Shown here: positions 54,038-64,000 of the stretch, piece by piece
Layout of the letters: every line of letters starts with the position of its first letter
Numbering within the stretch: the first letter of the stretch is position 1
Source: Gari tellinella
Taxonomy: Eukaryota > Mollusca > Bivalvia > Cardiida > Psammobiidae
Assembly (NCBI GenBank): GCA_922989275.2
Contig: OV277863.1
Span: forward strand, 23,712,001 to 23,776,000
Length of the DNA: 64,000 bases
Direction of reading: 5' to 3'
The notes under the pieces: generated by a model
What the model was told of the DNA's origin: nothing
Database searches by the model: none
What the model saw: the letters and a program-made list of their open reading frames with translations, nothing else
Position numbers and translations under genes: made by a program

Positions 54038-54230
54038 CTGGGCTCCAGATAAGAGAATTATTTCAAAACTTAAAAACTTTATTTGTGCATTAAACCCTAT
54101 GGTGTCCAACTCATTTGAATTGTCTCTTTGAGACGATAAAAATGAGTGGTAACACCATATGGTTTGGTGCTGAAATGAGTGAGAAAATGTTAGATTTGTT
54201 CAATTTACTGCCCTCTTATCTAGAGCCCTG
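54038..54230. mobile_element. Family G MITE, copy 3
   Basis: CTGGGCTCCAGATAAGAGAA at left and CCCTCTTATCTAGAGCCCTG at right. Colinear with the copy at 46.0 kb. Confidence 0.8.
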
Positions 54231-55344
54231 AAACTCTAGCCTGGCAGATTTATGCACTGATGTGAGTGTAAGGCAGTGTGTAATACTGAGCTGATGACAT
54301 CATGTTTCTATTTTAAGATATGCTAGCAGATGTGACTGTCTATTTATAGATAGACAGTGGTAGCTAGGTGTTTTGTTTAATAATGGTTTACTCCCAATTT
54401 ATTTTAATTGTTAACTATTTGTACAAATTTACCATACATTGATAGCAATATAATAAATGGCCTCAAGTGAGTTAAACACAATTATGTTGTTTCATCATTC
54501 ATTTACAAGAGTGAGGTGTATGGGCATGCACAGTTTATCTAGTTATAGTTTGTTTCAAGAAACTCCCCATGAATGAAGTTTGATATATAGAACAATATAG
54601 TTTAATCTGAGGATCTCCTACCAGTAGCTAGGATATGGGTTATATTATTGTTTTGCATTTCTGTACATTTATAGTTTTTTAGTCAGAGTTATGCTATATC
54701 CTTGAATGTGTATTTTTTGCTTTTCAATCCAAGATATTACAATTCTTTGAAAACCTCCAATTTCATACAATTTTGCACACACATCAACAGCATGAATTCC
54801 ACCACCCATTCCGCTGAATATCTTTTTTAAAGATATTTCTTGTTAGTTATTCGTTTAGCTGGAGCATTTATTATCTTCAGTGCATACTTTGATTCTTTAT
54901 ATATATATGCTACATGTATGCATATGCACAATGTTATCTTTTGCTTCTTAATCAGTGCTTTATTTGGTTAAGTGTTCTAGTTTTCGTTTCGCTAGAACAC
55001 TTAACTTGTTTAGTGCAGAATTTGCTCTGTTGTTACTATTATTATCAATACTGATAATAATGGTGATAATGACTATTAGTTGTTATAATAATGGTGATAA
55101 TAATAATGGTAATAATAATAATAAACACTTTCATGTAGATCTAATATTGATTAATTACACCAAAAATCTATAAATTGAATCTACATGATGGAATGAAAAC
55201 GTTGAAAATTGAACGCACATAGAACGCATTTTAACGACGTCACAAGTAAACGACGTCATGGCGTACCTCATTTGCATAGTTATATAACTAGTTATATATG
55301 ACATTTAAACAACGGGTGTTATTCAACGCTCACGCCGTCTGTTA
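54231..55344. other. AT-rich stretch without supported gene
   Basis: It includes AATAATGGTGATAATAAT repeats near 55055-55120 and an ACGTCATGGCG site near 55253. Confidence 0.4.
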
Positions 55345-56335
55345 TGATATAAAAAAAAATTCTTATGGTTCGACTAACAGTGAGGACAATGAACTTTGAA
55401 CATTACAAAAAGAGTCATATTATTCCCTAAATATAAATACTGATCATTGAACCCTTCTCCTGCGACCAAAACTTTAACAATGGCGTCCAAGATGGCCACC
55501 AGATGCGTAAAATATCAGGAACACACTTATTAAACAATTACAATTATTTTAATAATTTTACTAAGAGTGATGGTAATTCAAACTGAACTTGTCATTTCAA
55601 CATAGTCATTATATTCACTAAATGTGTATAAAGGCTGTTTTAATCTTATACTACGAACAAAATGTTTAAAATGGCGTCCAAGATCATCGCTTCAAATATA
55701 AATATCACGGAAACACTTTCTATTAAACTTGTGTTTATGGTTTGACTTAAAAAGATGCCAATGCACATTGGACAGTACAAAGAGCATAATTATGTTGTTC
55801 ACTAAATTTTCTTATTCCCTTACTACGAGCCCAATTGTCAAGATGGCGACCAAGATGGCGACCACAGAAGAAAATGTAACGAACATACTATTTCAAATAC
55901 ATGTATTTTCTAATGGCCTGGCTAAAAGTTAGGACAATGGAATTTAACCCTTACTAAAAATAACATGTTATTCCCTAAGCGTGGATCAAGACCGTTTAAC
56001 CTTTCTACTCCCATGAAAGTATTCAAGATGGAGGCCACGATGGCTGCCACAGCTATAGAATATCAGGAACTACTACAAATGTCTTCTTATGGTTCGACTT
56101 AAAGTGATGACAATAGACTAACCCATTACAAAAGTGGTAAACTATTCATTTCATGTATATAAAATCTCTTTATTCCTTCTACTGCGAACAAAATATACAA
56201 AATGGCGTCCAAGATGACCGCCACACCATTAACCTAACATATCACTAGCATGCAGACTATTACAACTTGTTCATTATGGTTTGACTAAAAGTGGTGACAA
56301 TTGACTTTGACCATAACAAAATTGAGGTATATTTA
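55345..56335 (+). repeat. Satellite-like array, about 180-bp units, direct arm
   Basis: A TTATGGTTCGACTAA-type phrase recurs near 55363, 55550, 55733, 55910, 56088 and 56275, giving a unit of about 182 bp. Each unit has a variant of AAGATGGCGTCCAAGATGGC, which includes one or two YY1-like sites. Units differ by 20-30 percent at a glance. Confidence 0.8.
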
Positions 56336-56336
56336 T

Positions 56337-57480
56337 ATGTGTTAAATAAATACGAAAGACTCAAGCAGAACACACACACAGTCATACCATAACAAACACA
56401 CACACACACACACACCCACACACACGCGCAATACCATTCCTTCATCTACACACTAAGTAGAAAACAACACGCAAGACAAACATAAAGCAAAGTGAATATA
56501 GAAGCCCGCCTTTGGTACGGTCAGTAGCAATCTATAATCAATTATAAATTAACTATTAACAATCACTGGGGGTTAAACATGTGTTTAGGGGCGCTCAACA
56601 CCACTCTTATCTCCTATATTCACCTATAAAGACGAACAGTGTACATAAAATATAAACCCTGTCCCACAACCTTACAACCAAAAAGACCGCCAACACAGTA
56701 AGTATATACATGTAAAACATCTAGCAAAAAGTTTATGACAAGAAGATTATTAGTAACACGGGAAAGAATTAAAAAAATATTCAAGCCCGTGCTAAAAAAA
56801 ATAACCCACTATGGCAACGGTCAAATTGTACTCAAGCGACTAGTCCGTAGTCACGAGTAACTGTAAGATACGGATGGGTTCGGGGGTACGACAGAGAGGG
56901 AGAGAAAAAAACAAAGCACGAAAATCCGACATAACTCTCCCGGTTAAGGACGGCTTTAAAGATACATCATCATGTAGTGCTTAGCCCTGTCTGTCGTCGC
57001 ACAACCAAAGAGGAAAGCATAGTTATCATTTGTAGATTGATCGATAAACAAACGTGAAGTGCGCAGCAATATAGTTGGATCATAATCTTTTTAGAGGAAA
57101 GATCTAATACGTTTCACAAACAGGTTTTGAAAATGTATATGTCCAAGAATCTTACGAAGTCTGTAAATTACATCACCATAAAACTCCGGATGTGAAATAC
57201 CTTGCCGCAGAAAAGACTTTAAGTTACATTTATACTTGTTAATGAGAGGAAGATTTCTATAAAACAATTTAGAAAATGTTTTACGAAGTTTATGAAATCT
57301 GTACCCCTGTTTAAGAAGCTTTTCAGTAATTGTTTTATTACGAATGTGGAAGTCCTCAACAGAGGTACAGGCCCTAGCAAAACGAATAAGTTGTGAAATA
57401 TAAACCCCGTAAGATGTGGAACGGGGAACATCGCCATCTAGATGAGGATAATTTACAATACTAAAATCAAAGTCATCTCG
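56337..57480 (-). pseudogene. LINE C-terminal tail and 3' UTR, inserted in the satellite
   Basis: From about 57480 down, the minus strand reads FSIVNYPHLDGDVPRSTSYG, VYISQLIRFARACTSVEDF, KLLKQGYRFHKLRKTFSK and ISHPEFYGDVIYRLRKILG. This is the conserved post-polymerase region of a non-LTR retrotransposon family I know from cnidarian and mollusc genomes. A single in-frame TAA (57091-57093) interrupts it; the frame then continues (SRLFIDQSTNDNYAFLFGC) to a stop at 56956-56958. A 600-bp 3' UTR follows, with a CA repeat near 56396-56424. The 3' end matches 41808-42015. The insertion splits one satellite unit. Confidence 0.82.
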
Positions 57481-57536
57481 TAATCATAATCCTTTTACTT
57501 AAAACAAATATTAAAGATGGCGTCCAAGCTACATTA

Positions 57537-57812
57537 TTCGGCTGCATAGCACAGTGGTAGACGGTGCGCTTACAGCTCGGGAGAACGCGGTTTCAATTCC
57601 CGGCCGAGTCAAACCACAGACATTAAAAATTGGTAGTAAAAGCTTACATTCTTGGCGCTCAGGATTTCGGGTTAGCATAACGACTGGTTCGTCGGTATCA
57701 GGATACAGTGACCTGCCGGGTTCAGTCCGTAGTTTACCTCATAATTGCCCCCTCTCATAAGCATCTGTCTTGATGGAGAGAAGTTATAATAAAAAAGAAA
57801 GAAAGAAAGATG
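57537..57812 (+). mobile_element. tRNA-derived SINE in the satellite
   Basis: GCATAGCACAGTGGTAGACG (box A) and CGGTTTCAATTCCCGGCC (box B) form a tRNA-like head. The body has CTTGGCGCTCAGGATT and GACTGGTTCGTCGGTATCAG, phrases I associate with bivalve SINE cores. It ends in a GAAAGAAAGAAAG tail. A second-half core is present, so the copy appears full length. Confidence 0.85.
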
Positions 57813-58066
57813 GCATCAACAACAAAGAGTACCATAGAACATAAATAAAAGACATGGTATTCATTTAATGTGTATAGCAACTGTTTAATCATTTTTATTG
57901 GAGACAAGTTATTCCAGATGCTGACCAAAATAACCGCCACTCCTTATACCTAAAATATAATTAACATACTTTATGACAATTGTTTTCTCATGGTTTGACT
58001 AAACGTGACGAAAACAGACTTTGAATATTATAGAAAGGAGATGTTATTCGTTTAACTCTGACTTTA

Positions 58067-58242
58067 AGGGTTGTTTTTGTCAATGTTTGGCATTATGACA
58101 AACAGTGAAGACCCTGATCAGAGGGCTCCTTTCGGAGCCCTCTGATCAGTGTCTTCACTGTTTGCATAGGACAAGTGTACTATTCACATGTACACTGTTT
58201 GAAAAGCACGCCTATATGCGGGACTAGGGTTCAAAGAGTTAA
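58067..58242. mobile_element. Family C MITE, left-truncated
   Basis: It matches 14718-14898 at very high identity, including GAGGGCTCCTTTCGGAGCCC, and ends in TTAA at 58239-58242. The left 70 bp are missing, so it did not arrive as a complete cut-and-paste unit or was later recombined. Confidence 0.75.
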
Positions 58243-58654
58243 CGTGTATAAAGAATATTTAAACCATCTACTGAGAACAAAATATACAAGATGACGTCCC
58301 CGTTTGCCGCACAAACCTAAAATATCATGAATATACTATTAGAATTGTTTCTTACGGTTTGACAAAAACTGATGAAAATTAACTTTGAACATTACAAAAG
58401 AAACTACTATTAACTTACTGTGTAGTATTGTCTGCTTATTTTCGTCTTTGGTCCAAATTTGAAAATACTTTATATTTGTTCGTTGTAGTTAAAATGTTTC
58501 CTGTGAGTAACAAGGGTTGACTTCTCGTGAGAAGCATAGTTACTAAAAGTGTCATCCATATCAAACCCGTTTGCATAATTGTGATATATAGCGTCAAAAA
58601 CTGAATGATAATGATTTAAATAAGATGATACACCAACAGACCGAGAAAAGGTAT

Positions 58655-59470
58655 AGGACAACTTCTACAGTGTACTTCATGTAGTTCTAAATGATATCAG
58701 AAGACATGATGGCATACTGCTATTGGATGACTTCAACGCATGAGTTGGATGGAAAAGAACTTGCTGAGAGGATTCCTAGGTTGACATGATGGAACAAGCA
58801 ACTTAATTTACAGTTACAGTGAAATAAAAATATTGGACTATGTGAAGACGTTAACTTCACCATAGACGGCACACAAGACTATCCACAAGTTCAATTTGGC
58901 ATCGCCTGACGGAAACATCAACACTCAGATAGAACACATTAGCTCTAACAACAAAATGCGGTGTGAATTAAAGATGATCGAGCGATGGGACAAGCAAACG
59001 TTTTATTGAACTTAACCTAGCAGTGGAAAAGCTGAACTTCACGCTGAGGTTGGAAGAAACAAATGACGACGTTTTGTTGTCTCCAAATTGATAGACCCGA
59101 CAGTTAAGGATAGCTTCAATGTTCTGCTGAAACCCTAATTCAGTATTGTTAAGAAGGACAAAGTTGTCACTATTGACGGCTTCAGAAAAGCCATATCTGA
59201 GACGGACCATGGTTTACAAAACAATAAAAATGTATAGTGGACATCTGCAGACACTTTTTAAGGCAAAGGAGGAGAGAAAACAGTTGAATAATCATTTTCT
59301 AGATTTGATGGTCAATGACGCAAGGCGATACCTATTTACAACTAGGGGTAAGACAATAACGAACATTACCCCCAACATCTGCTGCATATAAACACGTCAG
59401 GCGATCAATCATTAAAGCCAGAAAGTTGTATAACTGTCTAGATTGCCATAGAGTTGACCATGACCAAGTG
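58655..59470 (+). pseudogene. Decayed LINE endonuclease region (RTE-like)
   Basis: Interrupted frames read NDIRRHDGILLLDDFNA, where DFN recalls the catalytic GDFN motif of the AP-type endonuclease, then FTIDGTQDYPQVQFG and SPDGNINTQIEHISSNNKMR, which match the conserved C-terminal part of that domain in order. Multiple frameshifts and stops are present. It fills the gap between the two arms of the satellite. Confidence 0.55.
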
Positions 59471-59474
59471 AATT

Positions 59475-59975
59475 GGGTAGGATGAAGGAGGAAAATAATT
59501 TTCTACTAGTTTGGAGCTTTCTGCCTAAACTTTCAAAGTCACCAAGGCGTTAATTCGTAGTTGATAAAATGACTAGGAAGCTGTAAATGTAGAGAGAAGA
59601 TGTACCGAGTTGTGCGGTTGCCAGGAGAAATGTTAGACAAGACCTAACAATGGGTGAAGTACTGGTATCTCTATTAGTGATGTCAATATTTGTTTGTCAT
59701 CGATGTTATAAAACAGCTATAATGTTTATATTTATTTGTTTGAGATTATAATGGTGGTCATCTTTGATTTCAAAATAGCCACCATTCAATCATAATAAAG
59801 ATAGCAATTGCCTGTATTACTTTTTTTTTAAACTATTATGCTACTCACCGTAAAAGAGGCTCTAGAGCTCAGATATGCGCTGAAATATAATTTTAACGAC
59901 CTTCTTGAAATTCGAATGGCCACAGACAATAATAGTTAAAATTACACCAGTATGTTTGTTGACTCGTAGTATAGT
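59475..59975. other. Stretch without supported gene
   Basis: GATTATAATGGTGGTCATC and AAATAGCCACCATTCAATC near 59750 hint at the inverted arm of the satellite. Otherwise unrecognised. Confidence 0.35.
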
Positions 59976-59979
59976 TCAT

Positions 59980-61350
59980 GGAACAGGAGTAAAACGGTCT
60001 TAAAAACATTTAGTGAAACGCATATCCTCCTTGTTCTGTCCAAAGTGCATTGTTATCTTTTTTAGTCAAACATTAAAAACAATTGTAAAAGACAGAATTT
60101 TCATGATTTTTTTTTATATATTCCCATAGCCGCCATCTTGGACGCCATTTCGAATACCGGTATTTTGTTCGATTTTGTTAGATTTGAACGGTCCAAACGG
60201 TTTAAAGGGAATACTGTGACTGTGTTGTAATAATATACCAAGTTAAAGTCTACTTTCAGTCCGAATGACCGCTCAGCCGACTGTACATATACTCCCCTGA
60301 TCATCGAGCCATCTTGCCTATGAGCACTGCTAACATATGGAGCAGTCAAATGCAGCCGCAGTACCGACTCAAACCCTTCACAGGTACCCATTTTAACCCC
60401 TGGGTGGAGAGGAGCAATTCGCGGTACATGTCTTGCTCAAGAACATTCCTGTACATCATCGGGGATTCAGAAAAATCCCCTAGTCAGACCGCTGGTCCGG
60501 CGGGGGATCGAACTCACGATCCCTGGTACCGTAGTCCAAGGTGTTAACCATTGGGCCACTACCGCCGGTTGTAATGTTCAGCGTGCATTGCTGTCACTTT
60601 AGTAAAATCATTAGAAAAAATTGTAAAAATTAGTATGTTCGTGATAATTTAACACTTCTGGCAGCCATCTGTGACGCCAATTTGAACTTCTTGTTCGTAG
60701 TATAAAATTTAAACAGCCTTTATACACATAAAGGGAATATTGTGATTAGTTTGTTATATTCAGGGTGCATGCTTTCACCCATTTTTACGCTTCTGGTGGG
60801 CATCATGGACGCCATTGTTAAAGTTTTGGTCGCAGGAGAAGGGTTAAATGGTCAGTATCTATATCTAGGTAATAATGTGACTCTTTTGTAATGTTCAAAG
60901 TTCATTGTCCTCACTGTTAGTCGAATCATAAGAAAATACTGTTAGTCGAATCATAAGAAAATAGTTGAAATATATAGTATGTTCGTGATATTTAATGTTT
61001 GTGGCGGCCATCTTGGAAGCCGTCTTGAATAGCTATGTTGGCCCACAGATATCACGTTTCATAATGTACAAACTTGTACACGCCATTGGGCCTTAGTTGT
61101 AGGACTTTAATATATGACTCTACACAATACATATTGAAACAATTTTTAACAGCCGCCATATTGAAATTAAAAATGGCTGCCATGCAAGCAAAGTATAAGT
61201 TGTACCAAAGTTTTTAGAACCCAATTGCATATATATATATATATATTGCACCTGAAATCAGAACTCTATGTGCATTCTTAACCGAGATACGTCTAAAAAC
61301 ATTAAATTTAGCGTCCGCCATTTTGAATTCCAAAATGGCCGCCTTCCCCG
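59980..61350 (-). repeat. Satellite-like array, inverted arm
   Basis: Reverse-oriented unit phrases occur: GCCGCCATCTTGGACGCC (60128), GGCAGCCATCTGTGACGCC (60660), ATGGACGCCATTGTTAAAG (60806), GGCGGCCATCTTGGAAGCC (61003), and AGTCGAATCATAAGAAAAT twice near 60920-60965. Together with 55345-58415 this makes a large inverted organisation around 58.4-59.9 kb. Confidence 0.75.
60232..60567 (-). mobile_element. tRNA-derived SINE, copy 2, with target-site duplication
   Basis: It matches the SINE at 16.25-16.58 kb over its full 336 bp. The minus-strand head has GTGGCCCAATGGTTAACAC and GAGTTCGATCCCCCGCC. GTTGTAAT is duplicated at 60224-60231 and 60568-60575. Confidence 0.88.
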
Positions 61351-61492
61351 GCTCAGATTTTGGGCTACCCTTCTATTTCATGATTTAGACACCCCAATGA
61401 ATCACTGTGCCAAATTTAAGGATTTATTCACGGTTTGAACGATTGTTTCTCTTATCGGGTCTACTATAATGTCAACTCTGATTTCCTTTTAC

Positions 61493-61732
61493 ACTTTACT
61501 CCATAGATACGCATTTTTACGCCTTTAATTTATTCCTTCACTGAAGAAAATATTTCAAATTCAAACAACTATGAGCATGTATCATGAGAAGTAGTTTCTA
61601 TACTCTAGCAGATTGTAGCTTAAAGCAGGATGAAAGTAAAGCAGAATGCGCCTTACGGCACATTCTGCTTTTCTATCATCCTGCTTTTAGAGGTCACCTG
61701 TATTCAAAACTAGAAAGAGGCTATGGAGTAAA
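61493..61732. mobile_element. Family B MITE, copy next to a candidate exon
   Basis: It starts CACTTTACTCCATAGATACG, contains AAAGTAAAGCAGAATGCGCC, and ends GGCTATGGAGTAAA. TTAA duplications have decayed. Confidence 0.7.
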
Positions 61733-62044
61733 ATGTGTTTATTCGATCTCGTGGATGTGACCGGACCAAACTGCCTACACGCCGACGGCACAATTATCAA
61801 AGAGTTTCACGACCATTTCCCCGGCCAGAAGACCTGGTGCCGATGTATCATAATGTGGTCCACTGTTAACGCCCAACAACCATTGCGCCCACCTCGACCA
61901 TCACTACCACAGTGGTTAGATGCTTTGGATTCCTCGACAGATATCGCTTATCCTCTGGTTGCTGCGCTGAACATGTTAAGCCTGTCAGATATGAAACATG
62001 GTATATCATGTATGAAAACAAACAAATATATTTTACGGAAATAA
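61733..62044 (+). CDS. Candidate 3' coding exon, product unknown
   Basis: A 103-codon frame starts at an ATG one base beyond a family B MITE and ends at a TAA that overlaps AATAAA (62038-62043), a plausible polyadenylation signal. Its first 80 codons are clearly richer in G+C at third positions than the surroundings and read protein-like (ADGTIIKEFHDHFPGQKTW, PPRPSLPQWLDALDSSTD, AYPLVAALNMLSLSD). No family is recognised and no signal peptide or membrane segment is evident. The true start could be a splice acceptor further left, inside or beyond the MITE. It could also be a fossil of a mobile element gene. Confidence 0.4.
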   Translation: MCLFDLVDVTGPNCLHADGTIIKEFHDHFPGQKTWCRCIIMWSTVNAQQPLRPPRPSLPQWLDALDSSTDIAYPLVAALNMLSLSDMKHGISCMKTNKYILRK

Positions 62045-62109
62045 AGTTTTAAATACGATTGCTTTTTCATTTTACTTAGAACAGTCAAACTTGTATTTAA
62101 ATACGATAT

Positions 62110-62780
62110 ATTGGTTATTTATACTTGAGGCAGGTTGTAGATTTATGCAGGACAAAGGTAATGCAGAAGGTTCCTGCAAGCTCAATTTTTTTTCCAGTTG
62201 AATCTCGCTTTAGTGGGATTTTCAACTTTGAAATACGGGTTAGGTCGACTCAAGAAAGTTCTATTTATCAATGTCAAACTATGCTAGTGAGAAAATTTGT
62301 GTATCTTCAAAGGTAGGGGACAGCTTAATGCATGATGAAGGTAATATAGCAAGTTTCTGTCTATAAGGATTGTCAAGAGTACCGCAAACGGTAAATAATG
62401 CGCCCTCCGGCAATCACGAAATGAAGGAACACATCAAGGGCATATAACTCTTGACCAATAAGCCCAATATTCACCATAATTAAACATATTCGAGAACTTA
62501 TCGCTATATACAGTTTTACAAAGTTTTATCAAAATCCTTTCAATTTGTAGACACTAGAGCATAAACAATACTGAAATAAAGCCTTTACATGCGTATCTGG
62601 GTTCACCAAGAGCAGATAACCTTTGACACAATACAATCCGAATTCAATAATAACCAACCCCCTTTCATTAATTATTTTTTTATATAAAATATATACCGGT
62701 ATATATATTGTTGGCAAATATATTCAAAATACATTCAATACTAGTGGCTAAGGGTGTAAACAAGGTTTAACAAGAATATC
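62110..62780. other. Repeat fragments, no gene
   Basis: About 62200-62275 is a family F fragment (TCGCTTTAGTGGGATTTTC, then GACTCAAGAAAGTTC). About 62390-62660 is a reversed fragment of the 20.4-21.4 kb tandem repeat (GAACACATCAAGGGCATATA). Confidence 0.45.
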
Positions 62781-62784
62781 GTTC

Positions 62785-63775
62785 CCAACGATGGATGCTC
62801 CCAACAAAGAACAAGGGCCACTTTGGCCCTAAATCGCTCACCTGGTAACCATGTACACCGTGTGACCTAGTTTGACCGGGCATGACCCTCATTCTAACTT
62901 GACCTCGATTTCAATGAGACAAACATTTTGTTCAAGTTTCATGAAGATTCAATGAATTTTGTAGTCTCTAGAGTGTTAATGAGGTTTTTGGATGATTTGA
63001 CCTAGTGACCTAGTTTTGACAAAAGACATAAGCCACATTTGAACTTGATCTATATTTCATTGAGGTAAACCTTTTCATCAAGTTTTATAATGATCAAATG
63101 AAATTTGTAGTATCTAGAGTGTTAATAAGGTTTTTCTATGATTCGACCTAGTGACCTAGTTTTTAACCGGACATGACCCACATTTTAACTTGACCTAGAT
63201 TTCATTGAGGCAAACATTTTGATGAAGTTTCATGAAGATCCAATGAAAGTTGTAGTCTCTAGAGTGTTAACAAGGTTGTTCGAAGATTTGACCTAGTGAC
63301 CTAGTTTTTGACCGGACATGACCCACATTCAAACTTGGCCTAGATTTCATTGAGGCAATCATATTGATGAAGTTTTATAAAGATCCAATGAAATTTGTAG
63401 CCTCTAGAGTGTTAACAAGGTTTTTCGATAATTTGACCTAGTGACCTAGTTTTTAACCGGAAATGACCCACGTTCAAACTTGACCTAGATTTCATTAAGG
63501 CAAACATTTTGATGAAGTTTCATGAAGATTTAATGAAATTTGTAGTCTCTAGAGTGTTAACAAGGTTTTTCGAAGATTTGACCTAGTGACCTAGTTTTTG
63601 ACCGGCCATGACCCACATTCGAACTTGGCCAAGTTTCATCAAGATCCAATGAGATTTGAACCTGCTAGAGTGTTAACGAACAATTGTGGACGGACGGACA
63701 GACAGACGACGGACGACGGACATCCAGCGATCCTAAAAGCTCACCTTGGCACTACGTGCCAGGTGAGCTAAAAAG
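62785..63775. repeat. Tandem-repeat element, 145-bp units, with hairpin ends and GGAC microsatellite
   Basis: GACCTAGTGACCTAG recurs at 62999, 63145, 63290, 63435 and 63580, exactly 145-146 bp apart. The left edge has the hairpin GGGCCACTTTGGCCC followed by CGCTCACCTGG; the right edge has GGACGGACGGACAGACAGAC, then CACCTTGGCACTACGTGCCA and GGTGAGCT. The order hairpin, tandem core, microsatellite, hairpin is typical of non-autonomous elements that I associate with bivalves (pearl/Helentron-like), though no transposase or replication protein is present. Confidence 0.8.
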
Positions 63776-64000
63776 CCCAAGGTATAGCATGTTTAGTAGG
63801 TGAACACAGTAACAAGTTTCAACAACTTACGATGTAACATTCAGGAGATATGCTTCGGACAAAAATGAACTTATTATGAAAAAGGGAGGCAATTCAATAT
63901 TTGGAGATGACAGAGTTATAATTCTTGTGTACTACACTTTTTTTTGTCATCCGCTAACACAGTATCAAGGTTCAAGTTACAGTGCGGCAGAAAAATTTGA
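63776..64000. other. Window end, nothing recognised
   Basis: GGAGGCAATTCAATATTTGG and AGAGTTATAATTCTTGTGTA recall units of the other bivalve-type tandem repeats, but the stretch is too short to assign. Confidence 0.35.

Larger units (their letters stand above)
57481..58415 (+). repeat. Satellite-like array, continuation of the direct arm
   Basis: AAGATGGCGTCCAAGC (57515), CTCATGGTTTGACTAAACG (57989) and CTTACGGTTTGACAAAAAC (58349) continue the 180-bp phrasing. A SINE and a family C MITE interrupt it. Confidence 0.7.

Noticed and set aside
57219..57437. 72-codon frame with an ATG on the minus strand
   Set aside because: It is an out-of-frame shadow of the LINE tail, whose correct frame gives PHLDGDVPRSTSYG.
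1..64000. CRISPR arrays, bacterial operons, rRNA genes
   Set aside because: The direct repeats found are tandem without unique spacers of constant length, and gene structure is eukaryotic.

Overview
This window looks like nuclear DNA of an animal, most likely a bivalve mollusc. That taxon is an inference. It rests on the A+T-rich, repeat-saturated sequence, on split coding exons with animal splice sites, on LINE and tRNA-derived SINE types that I associate with molluscs, and on tandem-repeat elements ending in GGAC-type microsatellite. No bacterial gene organisation, rRNA gene, CRISPR array or functional tRNA gene was seen.

Cellular coding content is sparse. The best gene is the first large coding exon of an MFSD6-like major facilitator transporter on the minus strand (4391-5304), ending in a GTAAGT donor. 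A 3' exon of an OTU-family cysteine protease lies on the plus strand (about 22929-23783). Two weaker candidate exons are at 13576-13917 (minus) and 61733-62044 (plus). Almost everything else is mobile DNA.

The mobile fraction falls into named groups used below. Family A is a Tc1/mariner-type MITE (TA target, ends CAGTGGAGAA), with about a dozen copies. Family B is piggyBac-like (TTAA target, ends CCCTTTACCCC). Families C, D and J are other TTAA-flanked MITEs with central palindromes. Family E (TA, CAGTAAAACC) and family F (TA, CAGTCGAAACT) are mariner-type. Family G has hAT-like ends (CAGGGCTCC). Family I is a TTAA element with ends AGACATTTCC. There are at least five non-LTR retrotransposon relics (24.6, 32-33, 48.9-52.9, 56.3-57.5 and 58.7-59.5 kb), several tRNA-derived SINEs, and tandem arrays: about 160-bp units at 0.7-1.7 kb, about 145-bp units at 20.4-21.4 and 62.9-63.7 kb, and about 180-bp units carrying YY1-like ATGGC motifs at 55.3-61.3 kb.

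Layout: 0-6 kb has tandem repeats, D/C/F MITEs and the MFSD6-like exon. 6-22 kb is a MITE field with families A, B, E, I, C and two SINE relics. 22-25 kb holds D MITEs, the OTU exon, a fold-back element and an RTE-like LINE tail. 25-43 kb is mostly MITEs, with a LINE nested in a family B copy and a long purine tract. 43.4-46.5 kb is a large inverted repeat around a Tc1 transposase relic. 48.5-53 kb is a LINE broken by three later insertions, two with clear target-site duplications. 55-61.4 kb is a satellite-like array in two opposed orientations, invaded by a LINE, SINEs and a MITE. The right end is another tandem-repeat element.

The most notable observations are these. Central hairpin modules are shared between MITE families with different ends and different target sites, and their arms co-vary. 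A candidate transporter start codon lies inside a MITE terminal repeat. A MITE copy is bracketed by a 157-bp direct duplication of its flank. Several nested insertions can be ordered from their target-site duplications.
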